Under the pieces are notes generated by a model. It saw nothing but the letters and a program-made list of their open reading frames with translations. It was not told where the DNA came from and did no database searches. The translations under genes and the position numbers were made by a program. Shown here piece after piece: positions 1 to 17,819 of a stretch of DNA of 64,000 bases (position 1 is the stretch's first letter; each line of letters opens with the position of its first letter). Origin of the DNA: Pseudomonas rhizophila (GTDB lineage: Bacteria > Pseudomonadota > Gammaproteobacteria > Pseudomonadales > Pseudomonadaceae); contig NZ_CP024081.1 in the NCBI RefSeq assembly GCF_003033885.1, positions 839,400 to 903,399 on the forward strand. Direction: 5' to 3'.

Positions 1-1553
1 AGCACGGGCGCGCCGAGCTGGCGTACCCGCACCCGGATTATCAGTACGACGGCCTCAAGCCGGTCCTGGCACCGACCTACGGCATCATCCTGTACCAGGA
101 ACAGGTGATGCAGATTGCCCAGGTAATGGCCGGTTACACCCTCGGCGGCGCGGACATGCTGCGTCGGGCGATGGGTAAGAAAAAGCCCGAGGAAATGGCC
201 AAGCAGCGCGGCGGTTTCATCGAGGGTTGTGCGAACAACGGCATTGATGCGGACCTGGCCGGTAACATCTTCGACCTGGTGGAAAAATTCGCCGGTTACG
301 GCTTCAACAAATCCCACTCGGCCGCCTATGGTCTGGTGTCGTACCAGACCGCGTGGCTGAAGGCCCACTACCCGGCGCCATTCATGGCCGCGGTACTGTC
401 GGCGGATATGCACAACACCGACAAGGTCGTGACCTTGATCGAAGAAGTGCGGACCATGAAGTTGCGCCTCGACGCACCGGACGTGAACGCTTCGGAGTTC
501 AAGTTCACGGTGAACGACGAAGGCCGCATCATTTATGGACTGGGGGCGATCAAGGGTGTGGGTGAAGGACCGGTGGAAGCCATCACCGAAGCCCGTCAGG
601 ACGGACCGTTCAAGGACCTGTTCGATTTTTGCGCCCGGGTCGATCTCAAACGCATCAACAAACGTACCCTCGACGGTTTGATCCGCAGCGGTGCATTGGA
701 CCGTCTGGGCCCGTACTTCCAGGATGAACCCAAGGCCTACCAGGCCAATATCGACCGCAACCGCGCGGTGCTGCTGGCGGCCATGGAAGAAGCGATCAAG
801 GCCGCCGAGCAAACCGCCCGGACCCATGACAGTGGTCACGCCGACCTGTTTGGCGGGTTGTTTGTCGAGGAAGATGCCGATGTCTACGGCAATCACCGCA
901 AGGCCAAGGAGCTGACGCTCAAGGAGCGTCTCAAGGGTGAGAAAGACACCTTGGGCCTGTACCTCACGGGTCACCCGATCGACGAGTACGAAGGCGAGAT
1001 CCGCCGGTTCGCCCGCCAGCGCATCATTGATCTGAAGCCGGCGCGTGACACGCAGACCGTCGCCGGTATGATCATCGCCCTGCGGGTAATGAAAAACAAA
1101 AAGGGCGACAAGATGGGCTTCATCACCCTCGACGACCGCTCCGGGCGCATCGAGGCGTCGTTGTTTGCCGATGCGTTCCATTCGGCCCAGTCGCTGTTGC
1201 AGACTGACGCGATGGTTGTGGTGGAAGGCGAAGTCAGCAACGACGATTTTTCCGGTGGCCTGCGGCTGCGGGTCAAACGGGTGATGAGCATGGAAGATGC
1301 CCGGACCAACCTGGCCGAGAGCCTGCGCCTGAAATTGCAGACCCAGGATCTCAAGGGCGATCAGCTACGCTGGCTGGGGGAATTGTTCAAGCGCCATCGC
1401 GGTGCTTGCCCGATTACCATGGAGTACGTGCGCCCCGACGCCAAGGCTGTGCTGCAGTTCGGCGAAGGCTGGCGGATCGATCCGGCGGATGCGTTGATTC
1501 AAGCCTTGCGTGACCAGTTCGGTAAAGACAACGTCTTCCTCCAATACCGTTGA
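1..1553 (+). CDS. dnaE: DNA polymerase III subunit alpha, 3' part (cut by window start)
   Basis: This is the catalytic subunit of the replicative polymerase, of which only the last ~517 codons are present. The frame is open from base 3 (HGRAELAYPHPDYQYDGLKP). The first stretch matches the end of the polymerase finger region (YQEQVMQIAQVMAGYTLGGA, GYGFNKSHSAAYGLVSYQ). A helix-hairpin-helix region follows (IYGLGAIKGVGEGPVEAI). The OB-fold domain sits near TVAGMIIALRVMKNKKGDKM, ahead of the C-terminal tau/clamp-binding region. It lies directly upstream of accA, the usual gamma-proteobacterial order. A methionine at base 105 is internal, not the start. Confidence 0.97.
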   Translation, partial: HGRAELAYPHPDYQYDGLKPVLAPTYGIILYQEQVMQIAQVMAGYTLGGADMLRRAMGKKKPEEMAKQRGGFIEGCANNGIDADLAGNIFDLVEKFAGYGFNKSHSAAYGLVSYQTAWLKAHYPAPFMAAVLSADMHNTDKVVTLIEEVRTMKLRLDAPDVNASEFKFTVNDEGRIIYGLGAIKGVGEGPVEAITEARQDGPFKDLFDFCARVDLKRINKRTLDGLIRSGALDRLGPYFQDEPKAYQANIDRNRAVLLAAMEEAIKAAEQTARTHDSGHADLFGGLFVEEDADVYGNHRKAKELTLKERLKGEKDTLGLYLTGHPIDEYEGEIRRFARQRIIDLKPARDTQTVAGMIIALRVMKNKKGDKMGFITLDDRSGRIEASLFADAFHSAQSLLQTDAMVVVEGEVSNDDFSGGLRLRVKRVMSMEDARTNLAESLRLKLQTQDLKGDQLRWLGELFKRHRGACPITMEYVRPDAKAVLQFGEGWRIDPADALIQALRDQFGKDNVFLQYR

Positions 1554-1704
1554 CGGCCAGGTGCCACTCCTGAACCTTGGAGCGGCCCTGATCTCGACCC
1601 GAATTTTTAATCTCGACCTGAACGCGCCTCTCCCTTAAGGTAGGGCGCGAATAGACAACCGGCCGGCCCAAGCTCTCTTGGACGTCGACCCAAGACGGAC
1701 GCCT

Positions 1705-2652
1705 ATGAACCCGAATTTTCTAGATTTCGAACAGCCGATCGCCGACCTGCAAGCCAAGATCGAAGAGTTGCGCTTGGTCGGTAATGACAATTCGCTGAAT
1801 ATCGGCGATGAAATCTCTCGTCTGCAGGACAAAAGCCGCACGCTGACCGAAGACATCTTTGGCAAGCTGACCAGCTGGCAGATCGCCCGCCTGGCGCGTC
1901 ATCCGCGTCGTCCCTATACCCTGGACTATATCGAGCACATCTTCACTGAGTTCGATGAACTGCACGGCGATCGGCATTTCTCCGACGACGCCGCGATCGT
2001 GGGTGGCGTCGCCCGTCTGGACGACCAGCCAGTGATGGTCATCGGCCATCAGAAAGGCCGCGAAGTGCGCGAAAAGGTGCGCCGCAACTTCGGCATGCCG
2101 CGTCCGGAAGGCTATCGCAAGGCGTGCCGCCTGATGGAAATGGCCGAGCGCTTCAAGATGCCGATCCTGACCTTCATCGACACGCCGGGCGCTTATCCGG
2201 GCATCGACGCCGAAGAGCGCAACCAGAGCGAAGCGATCGCCTGGAACCTGCGCGTAATGGCACGACTGAAAACCCCGATCATCGCCACCGTGATCGGCGA
2301 AGGCGGTTCCGGCGGTGCGCTGGCCATTGGTGTCTGCGATCAGCTGAACATGCTGCAATACTCCACCTACGCGGTGATCTCGCCGGAAGGCTGCGCCTCG
2401 ATCCTGTGGAAAACCGCCGAGAAGGCGCCGGATGCCGCCGAAGCCATGGGCATCACCGCTGAGCGTCTCAAAGGCCTGGGTATCGTGGATAAAGTGATCA
2501 GCGAGCCTGTAGGCGGCGCTCATCGTGATCCGGCCGCGGCTGCGGCGCTGATTCGTGCCGAGCTGAGCTCGCAACTGTCGATGCTCAAGAAGTTCGACAA
2601 CGAGGCGCTGCTGGCCCGTCGCTATGAGCGGCTGATGAGCTACGGTCTCTGA
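1705..2652 (+). CDS. accA: acetyl-CoA carboxylase carboxyltransferase subunit alpha
   Basis: This is the alpha subunit of the carboxyltransferase half of acetyl-CoA carboxylase, which makes malonyl-CoA for fatty-acid synthesis together with AccD. The protein has 315 residues, the family norm, and starts [20 protein letters not shown]. An in-frame ATG 27 bases upstream (1678) would add a tail absent from the family, so 1705 is preferred. The crotonase-like core is visible in [20 protein letters not shown] and [12 protein letters not shown]. It follows dnaE after about 150 bases and is followed by a REP pair. Confidence 0.97.
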   Translation: MNPNFLDFEQPIADLQAKIEELRLVGNDNSLNIGDEISRLQDKSRTLTEDIFGKLTSWQIARLARHPRRPYTLDYIEHIFTEFDELHGDRHFSDDAAIVGGVARLDDQPVMVIGHQKGREVREKVRRNFGMPRPEGYRKACRLMEMAERFKMPILTFIDTPGAYPGIDAEERNQSEAIAWNLRVMARLKTPIIATVIGEGGSGGALAIGVCDQLNMLQYSTYAVISPEGCASILWKTAEKAPDAAEAMGITAERLKGLGIVDKVISEPVGGAHRDPAAAAALIRAELSSQLSMLKKFDNEALLARRYERLMSYGL

Positions 2653-2670
2653 CCCGACCGCAATGCCCAT

Positions 2671-2760
2671 GTGGGAGCGAGCCTGCTCGCGATACGGTTT
2701 AACATTCAACAAATGAGTTGACTGATATACCGCCATCGCGAGCAGGCTCGCTCCCACAGT
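2671..2760. repeat. REPIN: inverted pair of REP repeats
   Basis: A forward REP (GTGGGAGCGAGCCTGCTCGC at 2671) and its inverted copy (2733-2759) flank about 35 bases, so the whole can fold into a long hairpin. This is the common P. fluorescens REP family, mobilised in trans by a RAYT transposase that is not in this window. It separates accA from tilS. Confidence 0.9.
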
Positions 2761-2783
2761 TGTTTGTGCCAAGGCTGACTCCT

Positions 2784-4085
2784 ATGAACTCAAGCGCGGA
2801 TCTGCCAACCCGGCTCCTCACACAGCTATCCCCCTGGCGCAACGCCGTCACCTGGCGCATCGCCTTCTCCGGTGGCCTCGATTCCACCGTCCTGCTGCAC
2901 CTGCTCGCGTCTCTCTCCAAAAATGAAGCCCTGCCACCGCTACGTGCTGTCCACGTCCATCATGGCCTTCAGGCTGTGGCCGATGCATGGCCGGACCATT
3001 GTCGCTCGGTCTGCAAGGCCCTTGGGGTGCCGCTGGAAGTAGTGAACGTGCAAGTCCCGGCCGGTGCCAGCGTCGAGCGTGCCGCCCGGGAGGCGCGCTA
3101 TGCTGCCTTCGTGGCGCTGCTCCACAGCAATGAAGTGCTACTCACCGGTCAACATCGCGACGATCAGGCTGAAACCCTGTTGTTTCGTTTGTTGCGTGGG
3201 GCAGGGGTGAGGGGCTTGTCGGCGATGCCTCGGCAGCGTCCTCTGGGCCAGGGGTACTTGCTGCGACCCTTGCTCGATGTGTCCCGGGCGGAGCTGGAAG
3301 CCTACGCGACGCAACAGGGCTTGAACTGGATCGAAGACCCTTCCAACGACGATCACCGGTACGCGCGCAATTTCCTGCGCCAGCGAGTTTTCCCGGTATT
3401 GACCGAGCAGTGGTCCCAAGCCTCGACGACCTTCGCCCGCAGCGCTGCGCACCTGAGTGAGGCCCAAGGCTTGCTGGATGACCTGGCGCGAATCGATCTG
3501 CACCGAGCCATCACGCCCAGCGCGTTCGACTGGCTTGGGTTGCGGTCGCTTGAGTTGGCCCCGTTGCGAGCCTTGTCGCCGGCCCGTCAGCGTAATGCGT
3601 TGAGTCATTGGCTGGCGTCGATGACAACGCTGCCCGACAGTGATCATTGGTCTGGCTGGGACTCGTTGCGCGATGCAGCGGACGACGCCCGGCCGATCTG
3701 GCGGCTGGCCGGTGGCGAACTGCACCGCGCCGGCGGGCGCGTCTGGTGGTTATCCGACCGCTGGCTGCGACCGGCCGCAGGCCCCGTAGAATGGACGCTG
3801 ACTGCTCAAGCATTGACCCTGCCAGACAACGGCACGGTGACCCTCGACGGTAAAATGCCCGACGGACCGCTCTGCGTCCGCTATCGTCAGGGAGGTGAAG
3901 CCATGATGTTGCCCGGCCGTGGCCACCGGGACCTCAAGCGTTTGCTCAACGAAAGAGGCGTGCCGGCGTTTGCGCGCGGTCGATTGCCACTGCTGTATCG
4001 GGACGAGCAATTGCTGGCGGTGGCGAACCTGCCAGGACTCGACAGCGGCATTGATGGCAACTGGCAACTGATCTGGCAGCCATGA
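2784..4085 (+). CDS. tilS: tRNA(Ile)-lysidine synthase
   Basis: TilS converts the wobble cytidine of tRNA-Ile(CAU) to lysidine using ATP and lysine, so that AUA is read as isoleucine. The product has 433 residues. The N-type ATP-pyrophosphatase P-loop SGGLDS is at residues 29-34, followed by the HHGLQ and GQHRDDQAET motifs. The C-terminal TilS domain is seen near VRYRQGGEAMMLPGRGHRDL. The frame continues upstream into the REP, where it would encode REP-derived residues, so the ATG at 2784 is chosen. Confidence 0.96.
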   Translation: MNSSADLPTRLLTQLSPWRNAVTWRIAFSGGLDSTVLLHLLASLSKNEALPPLRAVHVHHGLQAVADAWPDHCRSVCKALGVPLEVVNVQVPAGASVERAAREARYAAFVALLHSNEVLLTGQHRDDQAETLLFRLLRGAGVRGLSAMPRQRPLGQGYLLRPLLDVSRAELEAYATQQGLNWIEDPSNDDHRYARNFLRQRVFPVLTEQWSQASTTFARSAAHLSEAQGLLDDLARIDLHRAITPSAFDWLGLRSLELAPLRALSPARQRNALSHWLASMTTLPDSDHWSGWDSLRDAADDARPIWRLAGGELHRAGGRVWWLSDRWLRPAAGPVEWTLTAQALTLPDNGTVTLDGKMPDGPLCVRYRQGGEAMMLPGRGHRDLKRLLNERGVPAFARGRLPLLYRDEQLLAVANLPGLDSGIDGNWQLIWQP

Positions 4086-6875
<2,790 letters not shown>

Positions 6876-6883
6876 TCCGGTAA

Positions 6884-8314
<1,431 letters not shown>

Positions 8315-8396
8315 GCGGTAGATGGTAAAAAGACACCGGATGATGTCAAAAAAGTCGCAATAGCGGCGGTTTTGCCTCTAATCTGATGCCTTATCA

Positions 8397-8428
8397 AGCA
8401 CAAGCCTGGTTTTTCCAGGCTTCGTGCT
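8397..8428. other. perfect inverted repeat between eno and ftsB
   Basis: AAGCCTGG and CCAGGCTT flank a TTTTT loop, and the pairing extends outward (AGCAC...GTGCT). No T run follows, so it is a stable hairpin rather than a classical terminator. It may limit read-through or protect the eno 3' end. Confidence 0.45.
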
Positions 8429-8484
8429 ATCAGACGCTTCAAAGTGTGGCATGGCTGTCTTTTTCACTGGAAACCTGAGATTCG

Positions 8485-8763
8485 ATGCGCAGTCCCAATT
8501 GGTTGTTTCTTGTCTTGCTCCTGTTGCTGGCTGGCCTGCAGTACCGCCTTTGGGTGGGTAATGGCAGCCTGGCGCAAGTGGCGGACCTGACTCAGCAGAT
8601 TGCCGAACAGCATGCCGAAAACGAGGCGTTGCTGGAGCGTAACCGGGTGATGGACGCCGAAGTCAGTGAACTGAAAAAAGGCATGGAGACCGTTGAAGAG
8701 CGGGCTCGCCATGAACTGGGCATGGTTAAAGAGGGCGAAACCCTCTACCAGTTGGCCCAATGA
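8485..8763 (+). CDS. ftsB: cell division protein FtsB
   Basis: FtsB is a small bitopic inner-membrane protein of the FtsQLB divisome complex, linking divisome assembly to activation of septal peptidoglycan synthesis. The 92 residues show an N-terminal membrane segment (residues 5-17, NWLFLVLLLLLAG). A periplasmic coiled coil follows (about 28-70), then the conserved ERARHELGMVKEGE region. It sits between eno and ispD, and its stop overlaps the ispD start (ATGA), implying translational coupling. Confidence 0.95.
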   Translation: MRSPNWLFLVLLLLLAGLQYRLWVGNGSLAQVADLTQQIAEQHAENEALLERNRVMDAEVSELKKGMETVEERARHELGMVKEGETLYQLAQ

Positions 8764-9467
8764 GTATCCGTTTGCCGGCCTTCTGGGCCGTGATTCCTGC
8801 CGCGGGCGTTGGCGCCCGTATGGCTGCGGACCGTCCCAAGCAATACCTGCAACTGGGCGGACGCACAATTCTCGAACACAGCCTTGGCTGTTTCCTCGAT
8901 CATCCGACCGTAAAAGGCGTGGTGGTCAGTATTGCACACGATGACCCTTATTGGCCGACCCTGGCCTGTGCCAGCGATACACGCATCCAGCGCGTGGACG
9001 GTGGCGAACAACGTTCGGATTCGGTGCTCAATGCCTTGCTGCATCTTCACGGACAGGGTGCCGATGATCACGACTGGGTCTTGGTGCACGACGCCGCCCG
9101 GCCCAACCTGGCCCGGGACGATCTGGACACATTGCTCAGGGAACTGGTGAATGATCCGGTCGGCGGCCTCCTGGCTGTGCCGGCGCGTGACACCCTCAAG
9201 CGAGTCGACAAGCACGGCCGTGTAGTGGAAACCGTTGACCGCAGCGTCATCTGGCAAGCCTACACGCCGCAAATGTTTCGTCTCGGAGCCCTGCACCGGG
9301 CCCTGGCTGACAGCCTGGTGGCCGATGCCATGATTACCGACGAAGCGTCCGCCATGGAATGGGCGGGGCAAGCGCCACGCCTGATCGAAGGGCGGGCCGA
9401 TAACCTCAAGGTCACACGCCCTGAAGATCTGGAGTGGTTGCGCCAGCGTTGGGCGAATCGCCATTAA
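8760..9467 (+). CDS. ispD: 2-C-methyl-D-erythritol 4-phosphate cytidylyltransferase
   Basis: IspD transfers CMP from CTP to MEP in the non-mevalonate isoprenoid pathway. The 235 residues begin with the nucleotide-binding loop IPAAGVGARMAADRPKQYLQ and contain VHDAARP, TDEASAME and the C-terminal NLKVTRPEDLEW. The start overlaps ftsB by 4 bases. The next pathway gene found here, ispF, is 3 kb downstream, separated by the frmA-fghA block. Confidence 0.97.
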   Translation: MSIRLPAFWAVIPAAGVGARMAADRPKQYLQLGGRTILEHSLGCFLDHPTVKGVVVSIAHDDPYWPTLACASDTRIQRVDGGEQRSDSVLNALLHLHGQGADDHDWVLVHDAARPNLARDDLDTLLRELVNDPVGGLLAVPARDTLKRVDKHGRVVETVDRSVIWQAYTPQMFRLGALHRALADSLVADAMITDEASAMEWAGQAPRLIEGRADNLKVTRPEDLEWLRQRWANRH

Positions 9468-9476
9468 GTGGAATCG

Positions 9477-9575
9477 CCATCGCGAGCAGGCTCGCTCCCA
9501 CAAGGGACTTTGGCTGTACACAAAATTTGTAGCCGCTGAAGATCCAGTGTGGGAGCGAGCCTGCTCGCGATAGCA
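9477..9575. repeat. REPIN downstream of ispD
   Basis: An inverted REP (about 9477-9502) and a forward REP (about 9548-9575) share the GCGAGCAGGCTCGCTCCCAC core. They sit just past the ispD stop and before the convergent lysR-type gene. Confidence 0.88.
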
Positions 9576-9602
9576 ATCGCTCAGGTCACATGAAAACCAG
9601 TG

Positions 9603-10499
9603 TTACCCCCGATACTCCGGCCGCTGCGCCAACCCCTCCTTCAAGTAATCCACCAACTTGCGCACCTTCGGCGACAAATGCCGTTGCTGCGGATACAACG
9701 CCCACACCGCTGTATTCGGCGGCTGGTGAGCCTCTAACAGCGATATCAACGCCCCGCTGTGCAAATGCTCCAACACGTAGTAATCCGGCAACTGACACAA
9801 TCCCACTCCTTGCAAAGCCGCATCCAGCACCGCCTGCCCGCTGTTACAACGCCAGTTTCCCTGCACTCGTTGGGAAAATTCCCGCCCGTTCTGCTCCAGT
9901 TGCCAGAGGTCGGAGCTGCCGATCAGGCAGTTGTGGCGGCTCAATTCCGACAAGCTATGGGGGCGACCGTAGCGCTCCAGGTAGGACGCCGATGCGCACA
10001 GGTACATGCGCCGTGGCGCCAGGCGCGTGGCAACCAGGCGCGAGTCCTGCAAACGGCCCAGGCGAATCGCCAGGTCCAGGCCTTCGTGAACCAGATCGAG
10101 GGGGCGGTTGCTCAGTTCGATGTCCACCCGCAATTGCGGATAAAGCGTCATGAACCGTGTCACCAGCGGCACAATGAACCGCTCGCCGTAGGCCACGGCA
10201 CAGGTCATGCGCAACATGCCTTTGGGTTCGCTGGTGAGGTCGCCCACCGCCCGCAGTGCTTCTTCGCGTCCGTCCTGTAGGCGCTGGCAATGCTGCAAGA
10301 ACGTCTGGCCGGCCTCGGTCAGAGTGACCCGGCGGGTACTGCGATACAGCAGTCGTGTCTGCAGACGCTCTTCAAGCCGTACGATTTGTCGACTGATGTG
10401 GGAAGACGAAACCCCCAGGCGTTCGGCGGCGGCGGTGAATTGGCTGCATTCGGCCACGGCGACGAATTCGTCAATGCCCTCCCAGCGGTTATCGGACAT
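9603..10499 (-). CDS. LysR-family regulator divergent from frmA
   Basis: The 298-residue protein has an N-terminal winged helix-turn-helix (residues 1-60; SQFTAAAERLGVSSSHISRQ) and a periplasmic-binding-protein-like effector domain. The TRRVTLTEAGQTFLQHCQRL stretch is typical of the LysR linker. It is transcribed away from frmA with 107 bases between, the layout of a regulator controlling its neighbour. Control of formaldehyde/glutathione detoxification is therefore likely but inferred from position only. Confidence 0.9.
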   Translation of the reverse strand: MSDNRWEGIDEFVAVAECSQFTAAAERLGVSSSHISRQIVRLEERLQTRLLYRSTRRVTLTEAGQTFLQHCQRLQDGREEALRAVGDLTSEPKGMLRMTCAVAYGERFIVPLVTRFMTLYPQLRVDIELSNRPLDLVHEGLDLAIRLGRLQDSRLVATRLAPRRMYLCASASYLERYGRPHSLSELSRHNCLIGSSDLWQLEQNGREFSQRVQGNWRCNSGQAVLDAALQGVGLCQLPDYYVLEHLHSGALISLLEAHQPPNTAVWALYPQQRHLSPKVRKLVDYLKEGLAQRPEYRG

Positions 10500-10525
10500 G
10501 AATGATTATCCCTGTGCAGCAATAA

Positions 10526-11719
<1,194 letters not shown>

Positions 11720-11727
11720 GGTCGGTC

Positions 11728-12576
11728 ATGAGCCTTGAAAACATTTCCTGCCAGAAAAGCTTCGGCGGCTGGCACAAGCGTTACCGGCATCGTTCCGAAG
11801 TGCTTGGTTGTGACATGGTGTTTGCCGTGTACCTGCCGCCCCAGGCCGAGCAGGGCGGTAAGTTGCCTGTGGTGTATTGGTTGTCCGGATTGACCTGCAC
11901 CGACGAGAACTTCATGCAAAAGGCCGGCGCCCAGCGCATGGCTGCCGAGCTGGGCCTGATTATTGTCGCGCCGGACACCAGCCCGCGCGGCGCCGACGTG
12001 CCGGGCGATCCGGACGGTGCCTGGGACTTTGGCCTGGGTGCGGGGTTTTATCTGAACGCCACGCAGGAACCGTGGGCGCGGCACTATCGGATGCATGACT
12101 ATGTGGTGCAGGAATTGCCGGCCTTGGTCGAAGCGCATTTCCCGGCCTCGGATAAGCGCGGCATCAGTGGTCACTCCATGGGTGGCCACGGCGCGCTGGT
12201 CTGCGCTTTGCGTAACCCAGGGCGTTACCGCTCGGTGTCGGCGTTTTCGCCGATCAACAATCCGATGGATTGCCCGTGGGGCCAGAAGGCGTTTTCTCGT
12301 TATCTGGGGGAAGACCGCTCGAAGTGGCGTGAGTGGGATGCCTGTGCATTGATCGCCGAAGCTGGCGAAAAGCTGCCGTTGCTGGTGGATCAGGGCGATC
12401 GCGATGATTTCCTGGCCAACCAGCTCAAGCCCGAAGCCTTGCAGCAAGCGGCCAAGGCTGCCGGTCATCCGTTGGAGCTGCGCCTGCAACCGGGCTACGA
12501 CCACAGCTACTTCTTCATCGCCAGCTTCATTGAGGATCACTTGCAACATCATGCCCACGCTTTAGGGGGCTCTTAG
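11728..12576 (+). CDS. fghA: S-formylglutathione hydrolase
   Basis: FghA is an alpha/beta-hydrolase (esterase D type) that splits S-formylglutathione into formate and glutathione, completing formaldehyde detoxification after FrmA. It has 282 residues. The nucleophile is Ser150 in [10 protein letters not shown], with the acid in the QGDRDDFL region and the base in GYDHSYFF. The oxyanion region is [11 protein letters not shown]. It is in an operon with frmA, and its transcript appears to end at the hairpin that abuts ispF. Confidence 0.95.
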   Translation: MSLENISCQKSFGGWHKRYRHRSEVLGCDMVFAVYLPPQAEQGGKLPVVYWLSGLTCTDENFMQKAGAQRMAAELGLIIVAPDTSPRGADVPGDPDGAWDFGLGAGFYLNATQEPWARHYRMHDYVVQELPALVEAHFPASDKRGISGHSMGGHGALVCALRNPGRYRSVSAFSPINNPMDCPWGQKAFSRYLGEDRSKWREWDACALIAEAGEKLPLLVDQGDRDDFLANQLKPEALQQAAKAAGHPLELRLQPGYDHSYFFIASFIEDHLQHHAHALGGS

Positions 12577-12639
12577 TCTGTTTCCCCTTGGCGAGGGAGC
12601 TAATTGAGGGCGCTCCCCACGCTGAATGCAGGTAGAATC

Positions 12640-12669
12640 ACGCCCTGACAAAAATCGGGGCGTTTTTTT
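12640..12669 (+). terminator. intrinsic terminator abutting the ispF start codon
   Basis: ACGCCCTGA and TCGGGGCGT flank an A-rich loop and are followed by seven T that run directly into the ispF ATG at 12670. It would end frmA-fghA transcripts. A -10-like TAGAAT lies just upstream at 12633. Confidence 0.75.
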
Positions 12670-13143
12670 ATGCGTATTGGCCACGGCTACGATGTTCACC
12701 GTTTCGCTGAAGGCGACTTCATTACTCTGGGCGGCGTGCGTATTGCACACAGCTTCGGGCTGCTCGCGCATTCTGACGGTGACGTCCTGCTGCACGCCTT
12801 GAGCGACGCCTTGCTTGGCGCGGCTGCGCTGGGGGATATTGGCAGACATTTCCCCGACACCGACCCGCAGTTCAAGGGCGCCGACAGCCGGGTGCTGCTG
12901 CGCCACGTGGTCTCGCTGATCCACGCCAAGGGCTGGAAAGTCGGCAATGTCGATAACACCATCGTCGCCCAGGCGCCAAAAATGGCGCCACACATCGAAA
13001 CGATGCGTCGGTTGATTGCCGAGGACCTGCAAGTTGAGCTGGACCAGGTCAACGTGAAAGCCACCACCACCGAGAAACTTGGTTTCGTCGGTCGCGAAGA
13101 AGGCATTGCCGTTCATAGCGTTGCCTTGTTGCTGCGCCCATGA
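12670..13143 (+). CDS. ispF: 2-C-methyl-D-erythritol 2,4-cyclodiphosphate synthase
   Basis: IspF cyclises CDP-ME 2-phosphate to ME-cPP with loss of CMP in isoprenoid synthesis. The 157 residues begin [12 protein letters not shown], supplying the zinc-binding Asp and His. They include the [19 protein letters not shown] signature and the C-terminal [16 protein letters not shown]. The stop overlaps the truD start by 4 bases. No Shine-Dalgarno is evident because the terminator T run lies immediately before the ATG. Confidence 0.97.
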   Translation: MRIGHGYDVHRFAEGDFITLGGVRIAHSFGLLAHSDGDVLLHALSDALLGAAALGDIGRHFPDTDPQFKGADSRVLLRHVVSLIHAKGWKVGNVDNTIVAQAPKMAPHIETMRRLIAEDLQVELDQVNVKATTTEKLGFVGREEGIAVHSVALLLRP

Positions 13144-14185
13144 CCGAACTGGAACTATTAGGCCCCCGTGCCTACGGCGAGTCGCTGGGCAGCGCAGTAC
13201 TCAAGGCCACTGCTGAAGATTTTCAGGTCGACGAAGTGCTCGACATCCCGCTCACGGGCGAAGGCGAGCACTTATGGATCTGGGTTGAAAAACGCGGTTT
13301 GAACACTGAAGAGGCGGCCCGGCGAATTGCCAAGGCCGCCGGCGTATCGTTGCGCACCGTCAGTTATGCCGGTCTCAAGGACCGCCAGGCGCTGACCCGC
13401 CAGTGGTTCAGCGTCCAGTTGCCGGGCAAGGCCGACCCGGACCTGTCGGCGGCGGAAAACGAAACGCTGAAGATCCTCAAGACCGGTCGCCATAAACGCA
13501 AGCTGCAACGCGGCGCGCACTCGGCCAATGGCTTTACTTTGCGCCTGACCCAGTTCAAGGGCGATCCAGCGGCGATCGATGCGCGTCTGCAACAGATCGC
13601 CCGTCTGGGCATTCCCAATTATTTCGGCGCCCAGCGCTTCGGGCATGACGGCGGTAACCTCGTCGATGCCCGCGCCTGGGCGGCGCGCAAGGCTTTGCCG
13701 GAACAGCGCAATGTGCGTTCGCGGCTGTTGTCCACCGCCCGCAGTTTTCTCTTCAACCGGGTGTTGGCGGCTCGGGTGGCCGATGGCACCTGGCAGCACG
13801 CGCAGGTGGGCGACTTGCTGGCCTTCACCGACAGCCGCAGTTTTTTCCCCGCCGGCGAGGCCGAGTGCAGTGACCCACGCCTAGCGATTCTCGACCTGCA
13901 CCCCACCGGGCCGCAGTGGGGCGAGGGACCTTCGCCTGCCGCCGGCGCGGTCCATGATCTGGAGCAGGCCATCGCCGAGGCGGAGGCCGATCTGCGCGAC
14001 TGGTTGATAAACGCGGGAATGAGTCACGAACGTCGCATCCTGCGACTGCCCATTGGCGGCCTGTCGTGGCATTATCCCTCGCCTGACATTCTGCAACTGG
14101 AATTCGTCCTGCCGGCCGGATGTTTCGCCACTGTCTTGGTGCGCGAACTCGTCGATCTGGTGCCGGTGGGGCAGACGGACAGCCC

Positions 14186-14198
<13 letters not shown>
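13140..14198 (+). CDS. truD: tRNA pseudouridine(13) synthase
   Basis: TruD isomerises U13 of tRNA-Glu. The 352-residue protein contains the catalytic motif [18 protein letters not shown], whose Asp is the nucleophile. It also has the family's [17 protein letters not shown] motif and a TRUD insertion domain. It overlaps ispF at its start (4 bases) and surE at its end (13 bases), indicating a tightly packed ispF-truD-surE-pcm operon. Confidence 0.96.
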
Positions 14199-15612
<1,414 letters not shown>

Positions 15613-15838
15613 GCATTTATAAACAGACGCTGAATTCCGTGGCGTGGGTTGTGTCTTACACCGGCGCTGATCAATTAACCGTTGATTGGTTAAACGGATT
15701 GCAACGGCGTCGAGCAAACGTGTGCGGCAGCGCCTCGAGCTTCATTAATAGAGGTGGGGTTGCGGCCAGCTGTATTTGTAATACCGTTGCCTGCACAGGC
15801 AGTTTCCAATTTTTCAACCACCACAAAGGGAGCGGCGG

Positions 15839-16684
15839 GTGAGTCTCACAGTCATTGCGCAGCGTATGGGTATCACGAGCTTTCAGCGCCTGGTGACTGG
15901 CCTTGTCTTGAGTACCTTGCTGGTCGGTTGCTCCAGTACCCCGTCGGGTAACGTCCGGGTTGTCGATCGCACCAACGCAACGCCTCAACGTCCTACAGTA
16001 ACGACCGGTCAGTATGTAGTCCGTCGCGGTGATACGCTGTTTTCCATCGCTTTTCGCTATGGCTGGGACTACAAAGCGCTCGCAGCGCGAAACAACATTC
16101 CTGCGCCTTATACGATTCATCCGGGTCAGAGAATTCGCTTTGATGGGCGCAGTGGTTCAACGCCTACCGCGGTGGTGACTCAGTCCGGTTCGACGGCTTC
16201 GTCGTCGAGTAGAACCACGGTGATTCAACGTCCGGTCGGTGCCGCAACGGCAACAGTACCGTCCGTCGCGAGCAAACCGACACCTGCTCCTACCCCCGCG
16301 CCAGGCCCCAGCCCGAGCGGCTGGGGATGGCCTTCTAATGGCGTTCTTATTGGAAAATTCTCTTCAAACGGTAGTTTGAATAAAGGAATTGATATCGCCG
16401 GGGATTTGGGACAGCCTGTTTTAGCCGCGTCTGATGGCACGGTTGTGTACGCCGGGAGTGGTTTAAGGGGCTACGGCGAACTCGTGATCATCAAACACAG
16501 CGATACCTACGTCAGTGCCTACGGTCACAACCGCAGGCTGTTGGTTCGGGAGGGGCAGCAGGTCAAGGTCGGGCAAAAAATTGCCGAAATGGGATCAACG
16601 GGAACGGACCGGGTGAAACTGCATTTTGAGATTCGCCGACAAGGTAAGCCAGTCGATCCGCTGCAATTCCTGCCACGTCGTTGA
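15839..16684 (+). CDS. nlpD: NlpD/LppB-type lipoprotein with LysM and degenerate M23 domain
   Basis: This outer-membrane lipoprotein is expected to activate amidases for daughter-cell separation. A GTG start at 15839 is chosen because AAGGGAG lies 8-9 bases upstream. The 281-residue product has a signal peptide and lipobox LLVGC (Cys31), then LysM (QYVVRRGDTLFSIAFRYGW). A Pro/Ser/Thr-rich linker leads to a LytM/M23 domain. The first metal-ligand position reads NKGIDIAG (Asn instead of His), so the domain is probably catalytically dead, as in known NlpD activators. rpoS follows; an rpoS promoter inside nlpD is usual in gamma-proteobacteria. Confidence 0.94.
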   Translation: MSLTVIAQRMGITSFQRLVTGLVLSTLLVGCSSTPSGNVRVVDRTNATPQRPTVTTGQYVVRRGDTLFSIAFRYGWDYKALAARNNIPAPYTIHPGQRIRFDGRSGSTPTAVVTQSGSTASSSSRTTVIQRPVGAATATVPSVASKPTPAPTPAPGPSPSGWGWPSNGVLIGKFSSNGSLNKGIDIAGDLGQPVLAASDGTVVYAGSGLRGYGELVIIKHSDTYVSAYGHNRRLLVREGQQVKVGQKIAEMGSTGTDRVKLHFEIRRQGKPVDPLQFLPRR

Positions 16685-16790
16685 TTTGATTGTCAGCCTG
16701 TTCCGTCACGTAGAGGGAACAGGCTCCAGCGTTGCCAAGGATAAAGGCGTCGCTTGAGCTTGAGGTCGAACTCACCAAAGGACTATAACA

Positions 16791-17798
<1,008 letters not shown>

Positions 17799-17819
17799 CG
17801 GGAACGCACGCGTAATAAG

